From Candidatus Binatia bacterium (GTDB lineage: Bacteria > Desulfobacterota > Binatia > UBA12015), in assembly GCA_029243485.1 (NCBI GenBank), contig JAQWRY010000072.1:98282-162281 (forward strand): a DNA stretch of 64,000 nucleotides, given 5' to 3'. Positions 17,590 to 27,362 of this stretch are shown one piece after another (position 1 is the first letter of the stretch; the number at the start of each line of letters is the position of its first letter). The position numbers and the translations under genes were made by a program. The notes under the pieces are model-generated. The model was not told the origin of the DNA, did no database searches, and worked only from the letters and a program-made list of their open reading frames with translations.

Positions 17590-18088
17590 GGGGGCGTTTT
17601 GCCTGGCGCGCCGTTCGAAGATTGCCGTCGAGCGCAGAGAACAGGAGCGGGGACAAGATCAACGCGAACAGGGCTTCGAAGAACAGTGTGCGCAGGAGGC
17701 TCAGCCAGCCCACGTTCGACGGTGCCGCCAACGCGAAGTACGTGACCACGGTCACGATCTTCACGCCACAGCCGAGCGCCACCGCGGCAACGCTGGTTAC
17801 GGGGTTCTCTACCCATAGTCGCTTGGAGACAAGATACACCAATGCGAAGACCAACGTCATCGCTAGGGCGTAGAGTCCGGGCGGTGAACCCGAAAAAGTA
17901 TCGAGCAGATAGCCCAGCAGAAAGGCACCCGTCGCCCCGCCCACCGAGTGGTAGTGGAGCCCGAGGTAGACGCACAGCACGACGATGAGATCCGGCGCTG
18001 CCGGCAGGAAGGACACCTGCTCGAGTAAAGTCGTCTGCAGGACCACCGAGAGGGCGCCCGCCACGACAAAGATCAGCAGGGCTCTCAT
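17576..18088 (-). CDS. mreD: Rod shape-determining protein MreD
   Basis: A 170-residue protein with five or six membrane helices, including LLIFVVAGALSVVLQTTLLE, FLPAAPDLIVVLCVYLGLHY and GATGAFLLGYLLDTFSGSPP, the last being the most conserved MreD region. It bridges MreC and the RodA-PBP2 synthase in the inner membrane. It overlaps mreC by 4 bases and mrdA by 14 bases, showing tight coupling of the operon. Confidence 0.92.
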   Translation of the reverse strand: MRALLIFVVAGALSVVLQTTLLEQVSFLPAAPDLIVVLCVYLGLHYHSVGGATGAFLLGYLLDTFSGSPPGLYALAMTLVFALVYLVSKRLWVENPVTSVAAVALGCGVKIVTVVTYFALAAPSNVGWLSLLRTLFFEALFALILSPLLFSALDGNLRTARQAKRPHAIE

Positions 18089-18960
18089 CCGTCGCGCTCA
18101 CCGGCCGTCACCGCGGCCTGCGTCGGCGGCGGCGGCACCTCGCGGCTCGGCGGCTCCACGACCAGCACCTCTTCGAGCTTGGCAAACTCCACCGTGGGGC
18201 GGATTTCGGCCGTTCGGTACAGACCGTGCTCTTCCTCGCCCAACTGGACGATCTCTCCGATGGCGAGGCCCTTGGGGAAGATTCCGTCGAGCCCGGACGT
18301 GATCACCTTGTCGCCGACCCGAATGTTCTCGCGGCGCTTCACGTATTTCAGCCGACAGCCCGCCTGGGAGCCCCCTTCGACGATCCCCCGGGCGCGGGTC
18401 CGGCGAACCAGGGCATCGACCCCGCTCGCGTGGTCGTCCAGGAGCAGGACCCGGGAGGCGTGCGGGCTGGTGGCGACCACCCGTCCGACCACGCCGCCAC
18501 CCGCAATGACGGCGAATCCCTCTGCGACGCCGTCACCGGCACCCTTGTCGAGCGTGGCGGTGCGAAAGAGCCCACTCGCCTCGGCGCCGGTGATCCGAGC
18601 CGCCACGGCGCTCGTCGGGAGGGTGTCCCGCAGGCCCAGCAGCGCCTGCAGACGCTCGTTTTCACGGGAGATTGCGCTCGCGGCGTCCGCTTCGGCCTCG
18701 AGGGACCGGACGCGGGTGCGGAGCCACTCCCGCTCCTGGCGGGCCCCCACGAGGTCGACGTAGGCGTTCCAGGTGTTCGTGAGGGAGCTCGAGATTCTCG
18801 TTCCGAGGTGGGCGATGGGCGTCACTAGTTCGAGGAAGACGACGCCGAGAGGGTCGATCCGTTGTCCGCCACGGCTATTTGTCACGAGAAGCGCCAGCGA
18901 GGCGAGGATCAGGGCCGCGGTCGTGAGAGGGGTCGAACGCCGTCGCAGCAGATCCAGCAC
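18085..18960 (-). CDS. mreC: Rod shape-determining protein MreC
   Basis: A 291-residue bitopic protein: short cytoplasmic start, one helix (TTAALILASLALLVTNS), a periplasmic coiled coil (REWLRTRVRSLEAEADAASA and LQALLGLRD) and the double beta-barrel domain (TLDKGAGDGVAEGFAVIAGG, VVGRVVATSPHASRVLLLDD, GDKVITSGLDGIFPKGLAIG). A proline-rich tail follows. MreC activates PBP2. It lies 6 bp after mreB and overlaps mreD by 4 bp. Confidence 0.93.
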   Translation of the reverse strand: MLDLLRRRSTPLTTAALILASLALLVTNSRGGQRIDPLGVVFLELVTPIAHLGTRISSSLTNTWNAYVDLVGARQEREWLRTRVRSLEAEADAASAISRENERLQALLGLRDTLPTSAVAARITGAEASGLFRTATLDKGAGDGVAEGFAVIAGGGVVGRVVATSPHASRVLLLDDHASGVDALVRRTRARGIVEGGSQAGCRLKYVKRRENIRVGDKVITSGLDGIFPKGLAIGEIVQLGEEEHGLYRTAEIRPTVEFAKLEEVLVVEPPSREVPPPPTQAAVTAGERDG

Positions 18961-18966
18961 GCAGTC

Positions 18967-20019
<1,053 letters not shown>

Positions 20020-20217
20020 TCAGCCGAATCGGAGATCACCGAAAAAGCGCCCCGATCGGCGAGTGGCCCATCGTTAACAGAAGCTTCACCGGGGCAGCAA
20101 CGGACGGAACCGATCGATCGTGTAAAACGAGTGTTTTGAAAGCAGTTTTTCGGGCCGCCCGAAGACATTGGTCGCTCCAGGTTGCCTTGAACCGGGGTGG
20201 GTCTTATCAATCCGCCC

Positions 20218-22143
20218 ATGCTGCATTTCGTTCGTGAGAACAAACAGTCGTGGATCATCTACCTGATCCTGGGTGTCGTCTGCTTCGTCTTCGTCTTTTT
20301 TGGCGTCGAGGCGGTCGTGAGCGGCCCGGGGGTCACGGCCATCGCCACGGTCGGCGAGACCACTATCGAGCCACTCGAAGTCCAGCGGGCCGAGTTCAAT
20401 CTGGTCCAGGCGTATAGCAACGCCTACAAGGACCAGTTCACGGACGCGGTGCGGGATTCGCTGAACCTCCGCCAACGAGCGCTCGACAACCTGATCGACC
20501 GAGCCGTGCTCGCCGACCAGGCGCAGAAGCTCGGAATCGAGATCGGGGACGACGAGCTGCGCGATGTGATCGTCGGCAACCCCGGCTTCCAGAGGGACGG
20601 GCGCTTCGACAAGGAGGCGTACGTTCGAGCCCTGCGCTACTCGCAGCTGACGCCAGCCGACTACGAGGAATCCCGTCGGCGCGACCTCGCGATCCAGCGG
20701 CTGCAGCAAGTCGTTCAGGACGGCGTGTCCGTCAGCGAGGACGCCGTGCTGGACACGGCTCTCGCGGAGCTCGAGACGCGTACCTTCACCTTCGTGAAGC
20801 TGCCTACGGTCGAGTTCGAAGAACACGTGGCCGTGGATGACGAAGACGCGATCAAGGCCACCTACGAGAAGAACAAGGCCAAGTACGCGACGCCGGAGAC
20901 GGTTCGCGCCGCGATGCTCGTCTTCGGGCCCGAGACCTATGCAGAGCAGGTCGAGGTTTCGGACGACGACGTGACGAAGTTCTACGACGAGAACAAGGAA
21001 GGCCGCTTCACGCAGCCGCACGAGGTCTCGGCCCGTCACATCCTGATCAAGCTCGACGCCGGCGCATCGGACGAAGACAAAGCCGAGGCGCGTGCCGAGT
21101 TGGTCGACATCCAGGAGCGGATCGCGGGCGGCGAAGAATTCGCGGCCGTCGCGACCGAGGTCTCACAAGACACGGGGTCCGCGACCAAGGGAGGCGATCT
21201 CGGCTTCTTCGGGAAGGGCCGGATGGTCCCTGCGTTTGAAGAAGCTGCCTTCGCGCTCGCGCCCGGTGAGACGAGCGACATCGTCGAGAGCCCATTCGGA
21301 GTTCACATCATCCGCGTTGAAGAGGTCCGCGAAGAGCGGGTGAAACCGCTCGACGAGGTCCGCGAAGAGATCGTGACGGAAATGCAGACGGCGCAGGGTG
21401 GCGAGAAGGCCAAGGAAGCCGCCGAAGCCGCGTACGCGGCGCTCGGCGAGGGCAAGACGTTCGACGAGGTCGCGGAAGCGGACGGCCTCACGGTTGCGAC
21501 GCCGGAGCCGTTCGCGCAGAACGCGACCATCCCCGGCGTGGGTCGCTCGTTCCCGCTGACGATGGCGCTCTTCGGTCTCGAGGCCGGGAAGCACACCGAC
21601 GTCTCAGCGGTCGAGAAGAAGTGGGTCATCGCGCGGCTCGACGAGAAGGTCCCGTCGCAGACGCCGGCCCTCGAAGACGTCCGCTCCCGGGTCGCCGGTG
21701 ACCTGCGCCGGACGGAAGGTGAAAAGGCAGGCCAGGCCGCAGCAAAGGCCCTCCTCGCGAAGGCCAACGAGCTCGGTTCCCTGGCCAAGGCCGCCGAGGC
21801 CTCGGGCCGCACGGTCGAGACCTCCCAGAGCTTCAGCCGGCAAGGCCCCTACGTACCCGGCATGGGGGTGAACCAGCAGCTGAAGGACGCCGTCTTCGGA
21901 CTCACCGACGACAAGCCCGTCGGGGACGAGTCCTTCACCGTGCTGGGCGACTCCATCGTCATCGGCCTCGGCGACACCAACCTGCCGACCGACGATGAGC
22001 TGAAGGAGAAGCTGGAGCAGACCCGCACGGCCCTCGTCGAGCAGAGCCAGCAGCGTCTCTTCCAACGCTACGTCGACGAGTTGAAGTCCGGCGTCAAGAT
22101 CCAGGTCAACGCGGATCTGCTGGCGCAGTTGCCGCCGGTCTGA
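20218..22143 (+). CDS. PpiD/SurA-like peptidyl-prolyl isomerase, membrane-anchored
   Basis: A 641-residue periplasmic folding factor. ATG 20218 (MLHFVRENKQSWIIYLILGV) gives the classic PpiD start with one membrane helix at residues 11-30; a GTG 7 codons upstream is also open. Then come a SurA-N-like chaperone domain (RQRALDNLIDRAVLADQAQK, LGIEIGDDELRDVIV), a parvulin domain in the middle (VSARHILIKLDAG ... GGDLGFFGKGRMVPAFEEAA ... FGVHIIRVEEV) and a long C-terminal helical region. It probably assists outer-membrane protein assembly. Its 3' end overlaps the convergent HTTM gene by 38 bp. Confidence 0.88.
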   Translation: MLHFVRENKQSWIIYLILGVVCFVFVFFGVEAVVSGPGVTAIATVGETTIEPLEVQRAEFNLVQAYSNAYKDQFTDAVRDSLNLRQRALDNLIDRAVLADQAQKLGIEIGDDELRDVIVGNPGFQRDGRFDKEAYVRALRYSQLTPADYEESRRRDLAIQRLQQVVQDGVSVSEDAVLDTALAELETRTFTFVKLPTVEFEEHVAVDDEDAIKATYEKNKAKYATPETVRAAMLVFGPETYAEQVEVSDDDVTKFYDENKEGRFTQPHEVSARHILIKLDAGASDEDKAEARAELVDIQERIAGGEEFAAVATEVSQDTGSATKGGDLGFFGKGRMVPAFEEAAFALAPGETSDIVESPFGVHIIRVEEVREERVKPLDEVREEIVTEMQTAQGGEKAKEAAEAAYAALGEGKTFDEVAEADGLTVATPEPFAQNATIPGVGRSFPLTMALFGLEAGKHTDVSAVEKKWVIARLDEKVPSQTPALEDVRSRVAGDLRRTEGEKAGQAAAKALLAKANELGSLAKAAEASGRTVETSQSFSRQGPYVPGMGVNQQLKDAVFGLTDDKPVGDESFTVLGDSIVIGLGDTNLPTDDELKEKLEQTRTALVEQSQQRLFQRYVDELKSGVKIQVNADLLAQLPPV

Positions 22144-22876
22144 GTCGCAGGAGAGCCGTGGTCGCGAGACGCGACCACGGGACGAAGACGAGGTAGAGGT
22201 ACGGCACCGGCCAGAACCAGACGTTCATCAAGAAGCCGGTGCCGAGATGGAAGGCGACGCCGCCGAGCAAGAAGGCGGGACGGAGTTGGCGCACGAGCCC
22301 GAGTGGGAAGCCGATCTGCCAGCTGAGCACCAGCGCCGAGGCAACGGCGCAGAGCCACGGGAACTCCGCGAACTCGATGCCGAGGGGCACCTGCTTCTGC
22401 AGCAGATGGAACTGGAGGGTGTTGCCGTCGACCCAGCGCAGTCCGCTCACGCGTAGCTTCGAGAGGCCGGCGGAGAAGTAGAAGCTCGAGAGTACGACGT
22501 AGAGAAGCTCGGTTGGCCAACGAGCGAAGGTCGACTCGGACGGTCCGAGATCGCGTCCGAGCATCCGGCGCGCCAGCGCAGTTACTGAGAAGCGCCGATC
22601 GCAGGGTGAGAGCGCAAAGAAAAGCAGTGCGTAGAGCAGTGGGATCGTCGCGTGGTCGGTCTTGCCGAACGACATCAACAGCCCCTCCTGAACGAGGAGA
22701 AGCAGGAACGCGGCGAGCAGGGCGGGGCGGGTGAGCACGCCGATGCCCGCGAGCACGAGGGCGCTCGTCGTTGCCCACGCCGCTCTCTGCATCGTGACGA
22801 GATCGGGTTGGTCCAGCCCGAGGAGCGGGGCTGGTTCGAACCACCACCGCTGCCATTGGTCGAGGAGGCGGCTCAC
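22106..22876 (-). CDS. HTTM-domain membrane protein (VKGC-like)
   Basis: A 256-residue inner-membrane protein with about six helices matching the HTTM domain, named for its distant likeness to vitamin K-dependent gamma-carboxylase: LLYVVLSSFYFSAGLSKLRV, SGLRWVDGNTLQFHLLQKQ and VAFHLGTGFLMNVWFWPVPY are the recognisable parts. Bacterial members have no assigned reaction. GTG 22876 overlaps the stop of the preceding small gene (GTGA), so the two are coupled. C-terminal 38 bp overlap the convergent isomerase gene. Confidence 0.75.
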   Translation of the reverse strand: MSRLLDQWQRWWFEPAPLLGLDQPDLVTMQRAAWATTSALVLAGIGVLTRPALLAAFLLLLVQEGLLMSFGKTDHATIPLLYALLFFALSPCDRRFSVTALARRMLGRDLGPSESTFARWPTELLYVVLSSFYFSAGLSKLRVSGLRWVDGNTLQFHLLQKQVPLGIEFAEFPWLCAVASALVLSWQIGFPLGLVRQLRPAFLLGGVAFHLGTGFLMNVWFWPVPYLYLVFVPWSRLATTALLRLRPAATAPADPR

Positions 22877-23307
22877 GGCTTCTCCGCTAGCGAGACGCTG
22901 ATGTCACATTCGATGGTGCGGCGATCGTCCTCGAGTCCGGTGCCGGCGCGGGCGTGGCCGACCGCGCGGACGCGTCCACGCTGCATGCGCAGTCGGGGCG
23001 GTCGTGCCCGGTTCAGGGAGTCGACGAGCTCTCCGCAGGTCTGGGCCAGGTCGTCGAGATCCGCTCCGAGCTTGGCGCGCATCGCGCCCGGGTTGATGCC
23101 GAGGTACCAGGGCCGGATCTCACGCCAGCGCCCCCGGCGCCATCCTTCGAGCGCGTACGTCCACGGGATCTTCTCGATGGGCTCGTATTCCTCGAAGAGC
23201 CCCGTGTGGGTCAGCGGAAACTCCTCGACTCGAAAGGCGACCTCGACAACCTTCGTCGTGCAGACCAGGAGAATGAACAGGGACAGGATGGCCTTGTGGC
23301 GGTCCAT
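22873..23307 (-). CDS. Small membrane-anchored partner of the HTTM protein, unknown function
   Basis: A 144-residue protein with an N-terminal hydrophobic helix (AILSLFILLVCTTKVVEVAF), a middle segment with aromatic residues (EEYEPIEKIPWTYALEGWRR), and a charged C-terminal domain. Small proteins of this type commonly accompany HTTM genes. No recognised family beyond that. It starts at ATG 23307, 15 bp after the radA stop, and its stop overlaps the HTTM start by 4 bases. Confidence 0.65.
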   Translation of the reverse strand: MDRHKAILSLFILLVCTTKVVEVAFRVEEFPLTHTGLFEEYEPIEKIPWTYALEGWRRGRWREIRPWYLGINPGAMRAKLGADLDDLAQTCGELVDSLNRARPPRLRMQRGRVRAVGHARAGTGLEDDRRTIECDISVSLAEKP

Positions 23308-23321
23308 GATCCGGTGCGGTG

Positions 23322-24701
23322 TCAGGTCGCCGTCCAGAGATCTGCGAAGAGATCGGGAACGGAGCTCACACCGGTGATCATGAGCCCGTCGGGCGGAGTG
23401 ATCTGCCGCGCCGTCGCTTCGGGGATGATGGCGCGCGCGAAGCCCAGCTTCGCGGCTTCGCGCAGGCGCGTCTCCGCGTGTCGCACGCCGCGAACCTCGC
23501 CGGCGAGACCGACCTCGCCGAAGAGCACGAGGTCGTTCGCCAGCGGCTTGTCGCGCGCGCTCGACCCGATTGCGGCGATGATTGCGAGGTCGGCGGCGGG
23601 CTCTCGCACACGGATGCCTCCGGCAATGCTCACGAAGAGATCGTGCTCGTAGAGCTTCAACCCGGCCCGTTTGTCGACGATCGCGGTGAGTACGGCGATT
23701 CGGTTGGAATCGAGGCCGAGTGTCGTACGCCGAGGCATCGCGAGAGCCGACTTGGCCGCGAGGGCCTGGACTTCCACGAGCAACGGACGGGTGCCCTCGA
23801 TGGTCGGGAGCACGGCGGAGCCCGACGCGCCTTCGGGGCGCTCGGCGAGGAGAAGCTTGGACGGGTCGGTCACGTCCTTCAGGCCGGTCTCCTCCATCTC
23901 GAACACACCCACCTCGTTCGTCGGACCGAAGCGGTTCTTCACGGCGCGGAGGAGGCGGAGTCCTCCGCCTTGTTCGCCCTCGAAGTACAGGACCGTGTCG
24001 ACGACGTGCTCGAGCACGCGAGGCCCCGCGATCGTCCCCTCTTTGGTCACGTGTCCCACGAGGATCGTCGGTCGGCCCGTGGACTTGGCATGTCGGACCA
24101 GTGCCGCCGCGCACTCGCGCACCTGGGCAACGCTGCCGGCGGCGGAGCTGAGCTCACGGGAATGGATCGTCTGGATCGAGTCGATGAGGAGGATCGCCGG
24201 CTGGACGGCCTCCGTGTGCCCGAGGACGTCTTCGAGGCAGGTCTCGGGAAGAACCAGGACGGATTCGTCGGCGCCGAGGCGGTCGGCCCGGAGTTTCAGC
24301 TGCTCGGGCGACTCCTCGCCGCTCACGTAGAGCGTCTGGTGGCCCGAGCTGGAAAACGCCGCCATGATCTGAAGCCCGATCGTCGACTTCCCGATCCCCG
24401 GGTCGCCGCCGAGCAGGGTGACCGAGCCCGGAACCAGGCCCCCACCGAGCACGCGGTCGAGTTCCTGGAGGCCCGTCGAGGTCCGTTTGTGCCCTTGGGG
24501 CTCGACCTTCGACAAGGGGATGGGCTTGGCACCGGCGACTCCGCCGACCGCGATGGACGTGCGTGCCGGGCCCTTGGGCTTTTCGCGCAGGGTTTCCTCG
24601 ACCACGCTCTCCCACGCCCCGCACTCGTTGCAGCGCCCGACCCACTTCGGGTGCTGCGCGGCGCATTGCTGGCAGACGTAGATTGTTCGGGTCCGAGCCA
24701 C
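23322..24701 (-). CDS. radA: DNA repair protein RadA/Sms
   Basis: A 459-residue RecA-like helicase factor that promotes branch migration in recombination. N-terminal zinc finger CQQCAAQHPKWVGRCNEC, Walker A GGDPGIGKST, the RadA-specific KNRFG motif (RAVKNRFGPTNEVGVFEMEE), and the Lon-like C-terminal domain (LALDVFVSIAGGIRV-type segment, here LFVSIAGGIRVREPAADLAI; VLFGEVGLAGEVRGV). GTG start at 24701. It heads a three-gene minus-strand operon with the small protein and HTTM genes. Confidence 0.95.
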   Translation of the reverse strand: MARTRTIYVCQQCAAQHPKWVGRCNECGAWESVVEETLREKPKGPARTSIAVGGVAGAKPIPLSKVEPQGHKRTSTGLQELDRVLGGGLVPGSVTLLGGDPGIGKSTIGLQIMAAFSSSGHQTLYVSGEESPEQLKLRADRLGADESVLVLPETCLEDVLGHTEAVQPAILLIDSIQTIHSRELSSAAGSVAQVRECAAALVRHAKSTGRPTILVGHVTKEGTIAGPRVLEHVVDTVLYFEGEQGGGLRLLRAVKNRFGPTNEVGVFEMEETGLKDVTDPSKLLLAERPEGASGSAVLPTIEGTRPLLVEVQALAAKSALAMPRRTTLGLDSNRIAVLTAIVDKRAGLKLYEHDLFVSIAGGIRVREPAADLAIIAAIGSSARDKPLANDLVLFGEVGLAGEVRGVRHAETRLREAAKLGFARAIIPEATARQITPPDGLMITGVSSVPDLFADLWTAT

Positions 24702-24825
24702 GCGGGGAGAGAATCACACGCCTGCCGGATTTTACACCTCTGGGGTGACAAGATCGTCCGCGACGGACAGCCCGCGTCCGGCTCTCGTCTAGACTCCGAA
24801 AGCTGCTAATCTGCCGGGGATCGGC

Positions 24826-26736
24826 ATGGATCTGTACAGCACTGCAAAGCACGTCTCGCGGCCCTTCGTCTTCACCGAATCGGATCGGGCGGCCGATCTT
24901 CCCATCGGTGCGCATGGGATCATCGGCGACGGTTTCTCGGCCGCGCTTGTCCGTGTCGACGGTGCGATCGACTGGCTGTGCATGCCGCGGTTCGACAGCC
25001 CGAGCCTGTTCGCGGCCATCCTCGATGCCGAGAAGGGTGGGCTCGCAGCGATCACGCCATCGCGCCGGCCGTTCGAGAGTCTCCAGCGCTACGACCCGGA
25101 TACCAACGTGCTCGAGACGTTGTTCACGGTGCCGGGACAGGGCGTCGGACGCCTGACCGACTTCATGCCGTGGGTGGACGATCCGCGGGCCTCGATTCAC
25201 GAGGTGCACCGGCGTATCGAGTGCCTCGAGGGCACGCTCGAAGTCGACGTGATCTTCGACCCACGCTTTTCGTACGGCGCCGACCCGGCCGAGATCGAAA
25301 TCGGCGAGCACGGGGTGCTCGCGCGCGGCAAGAACGGCGAGCAGGTCGTCTCGGTGGTCGGGCGAGGCAACACGTGGACCGAGCGCAATCAGGGTGGGGT
25401 CGAGGCACGCCTCAAGCTGCGGACTGGCCAGCGGGTGTGGAATGTCATCTCGTGGGACGCGTCCGAGCCCGAGCCTCCCGCGGCGTATCGACCGTTCGAT
25501 TTGCTGCGCGATACGCGCCATCGCTGGCGTGAGTGGTCGGCGGGGCTCGAGTACGACGGTCCCTGGCGTCATCACATGCTGCGCTCTGCGCTGACGATGA
25601 AGCTCCTCACCTACGCGCCGACCGGGGCGATGGTCGCGGCACCGACGACGTCCTTGCCCGAGTGGCTCGGCGGTGCGCGGAACTGGGATTACCGGTACGC
25701 ATGGGCCCGAGATGCCGCGCTTGCCGTGCGCGCGAACAACCTCATCGGGTTTCGCTCCGAGGCGCGCGACTTCTTCCACTTCCTGCGCGACACCGTCGAT
25801 CTCGATGTCGGTCTCAAGGTGATGTACCGCATCGACGGCTCTCGCGTTCCCGACGAAGGGGTCCTGAGCCATCTCGCAGGCTTCCACGGCTCTGGTCCGG
25901 TGCGGATCGGCAACGGCGCGCGCGATCAGGTTCAGCTCGACAGCGCCGGTGCTCTGGTCGACGCCGCGCACCTGTACGAGCATTTTGGCGGGACTCTCAC
26001 GGTGCGTGCGTGGAGGATTCTTCGCGGTGTCATCGACTCGCTTCAGACCGCCTGGCGACTCCCCGATCACGGCATCTGGGAGCCCCGTTGCGGTAAGCGT
26101 CACAATGTCCACTCCAAGCTGATGATCTGGCTGGCGTTGGACCGGGGCGCCGGCATTGCGCGTGCCTTCGGCTCGGGCGACCGCCACAACGCATGGAATG
26201 CCTGTGCCGACGAGATCCACGCGGACATCCTGAAGCGTGGCCTGTCGCGCGACGGTTCGCACTTTGTGAGCGTCTACGACGGCGAGTCGGCGGACTCGAC
26301 ACTGCTTCAACTCGCGACGCATGCGTTCCTGCCGGGCGACGACCCGCGCCTCGCGAACACGGTCGACTTCGTGCGCCGCGAACTCGGGACCGGCCCGTTT
26401 TTGCACCGTTACCGAGAAGACGACGGCGTCGGCGGCGACGAAGGGGCCTTTGTCCTGTGTGGCTTCTGGTTGGCCGAGGTCTTGGTGCTCATCGGCCGGG
26501 TCGACGAGGCGCTCGAGGTCTTCTCGGCTCACGCCGATGCGAGCAATCATCTCGGACTGCTCGCCGAGGAGATCGACCCCTCGAACGGATCTCTTCTTGG
26601 CAACTTCCCTCAGGCGTTCAGCCACCTCGGGCTGATCAACGCGGCCCTGCGCATCGATGTCGCCCTTCGGATCCGCGATGAGGGCTCGCACAGAGTGCCC
26701 CATCTGATCGGCGCCGTGCCCCGCACCATCTCCTGA
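24826..26736 (+). CDS. Glycoside hydrolase family 15 (glucoamylase/trehalase-like)
   Basis: A 636-residue cytoplasmic enzyme cleaving terminal alpha-glucosyl bonds; bacterial members of this shape include trehalases and glucoamylases. N-terminal beta domain (GAHGIIGDGFSAALVRVDGA, IDWLCMPRFDSPSLFAAILD), then the (alpha/alpha)6 barrel with GARNWDYRYAWARDAALAVR, DHGIWEPRCGKRHNVHSKLM (general acid Glu) and LAEEIDPSNGSLLGNFPQAF (general base Glu). The typical catalytic framework is intact. No signal peptide. ATG 24826. It may act on storage glucan or trehalose; pgm lies 6 kb downstream. Confidence 0.88.
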   Translation: MDLYSTAKHVSRPFVFTESDRAADLPIGAHGIIGDGFSAALVRVDGAIDWLCMPRFDSPSLFAAILDAEKGGLAAITPSRRPFESLQRYDPDTNVLETLFTVPGQGVGRLTDFMPWVDDPRASIHEVHRRIECLEGTLEVDVIFDPRFSYGADPAEIEIGEHGVLARGKNGEQVVSVVGRGNTWTERNQGGVEARLKLRTGQRVWNVISWDASEPEPPAAYRPFDLLRDTRHRWREWSAGLEYDGPWRHHMLRSALTMKLLTYAPTGAMVAAPTTSLPEWLGGARNWDYRYAWARDAALAVRANNLIGFRSEARDFFHFLRDTVDLDVGLKVMYRIDGSRVPDEGVLSHLAGFHGSGPVRIGNGARDQVQLDSAGALVDAAHLYEHFGGTLTVRAWRILRGVIDSLQTAWRLPDHGIWEPRCGKRHNVHSKLMIWLALDRGAGIARAFGSGDRHNAWNACADEIHADILKRGLSRDGSHFVSVYDGESADSTLLQLATHAFLPGDDPRLANTVDFVRRELGTGPFLHRYREDDGVGGDEGAFVLCGFWLAEVLVLIGRVDEALEVFSAHADASNHLGLLAEEIDPSNGSLLGNFPQAFSHLGLINAALRIDVALRIRDEGSHRVPHLIGAVPRTIS

Positions 26737-26790
26737 TCGCGCCGCATTCGCGCCTTTGACGGTGCGGGGCGGGATGCCACTACCCCTCTG

Positions 26791-27330
26791 ATGGAGAAGC
26801 GCGTAGCCGTGCTCGGCGGTGGGCTGCAGGGCGCCGGCGTGGCGCTGGAACTCGCTTCGCGCGCGACCCCCGTCGACCTGTTCGAGCGGGCCGGTGGGTG
26901 CCTGAACGAGGCTTCCTTCCACAACGAGGGGAAGCTTCATCTGGGCTTCGTGTACGGGAACGATCACAGCGTGCGTACCGCACGCATGATGACCGATGGC
27001 GCGTTCGCCTTCGCCCGTCTCGTTCGTCGTTGGGTCGGCTCGGATCTGGATCGGGTGCCCGTTTTCTGGGGGTTTCATTACGCCATCCATCGAGACAGCC
27101 TGTTGCCACGCTCGAATCGCAGTACGACCCCGAGCACGTGCAGACCGTCTACGAGACGTCCGAGGTGGGCATCGACCCGGATGAGCGCATTGGGGTGTTC
27201 CTGGGGAGGACCGTGCTGGGTGTCGCGACTCGGTCCTGGGCTTCGTAGAGGATCAATCCGCGTTCCACGCGGATTGGCTGCCGGGCCGGGGGCGAATCCG
27301 CCTGTCAACTCAGGGTTCCTGCTTGGTTGA
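26791..27330 (+). pseudogene. Broken FAD-dependent oxidoreductase (DAO family)
   Basis: The first frame begins well: RVAVLGGGLQGAGVALELAS is a Rossmann FAD site, followed by FHNEGKLHLGFVYGNDHSVR and VFWGFHYAIHRDSLLP. After about residue 106 this frame turns into arginine/serine-rich nonsense ending at 27330. Plausible continuation appears in another frame (ATLESQYDPEHVQTVYETSE, VGIDPDERIGVFLG) that stops at 27246-27248. Intact relatives are over 400 residues, so at least one frameshift and loss of most of the substrate domain are needed. It lies between the GH15 gene and the biotin operon. Confidence 0.75.
27254..27276. other. Perfect 9-bp inverted repeat upstream of bioF
   Basis: CAATCCGCG (27254-27262), 5-base loop, CGCGGATTG (27268-27276). 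It lies in the decayed 3' part of the oxidoreductase remnant, about 90 bases before bioF. It could be a weak terminator, an operator for the bio genes or chance. It does not match the BirA operator. TTGACA at 27327-27332 is a possible -35 box, without a good -10. Confidence 0.3.
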
Positions 27331-27362
27331 CAGGGAAGGGTCGGTTTCCTAGCCACGGAGGG

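Noticed and set aside
14297..17745. Very long open frames (803 codons minus, 973 codons plus) over rodA and mrdA
   Set aside because: High GC keeps alternative frames open. The RodA and PBP2 frames hold all catalytic motifs and overlap correctly with mreD.
22833..22842. GGTTCGAACC, resembling a tRNA T-loop
   Set aside because: It lies inside the HTTM coding region, and no acceptor or anticodon stems pair around it.
24154..27090. A 978-codon minus-strand frame across radA and GH15
   Set aside because: Antisense to the GH15 enzyme and out of frame with radA; low-complexity charged sequence and no domains.
27327..27355. TTGACA as a sigma-70 promoter for bioF
   Set aside because: The -10 at the right spacing (TAGCCA) is poor; kept only as a remark.
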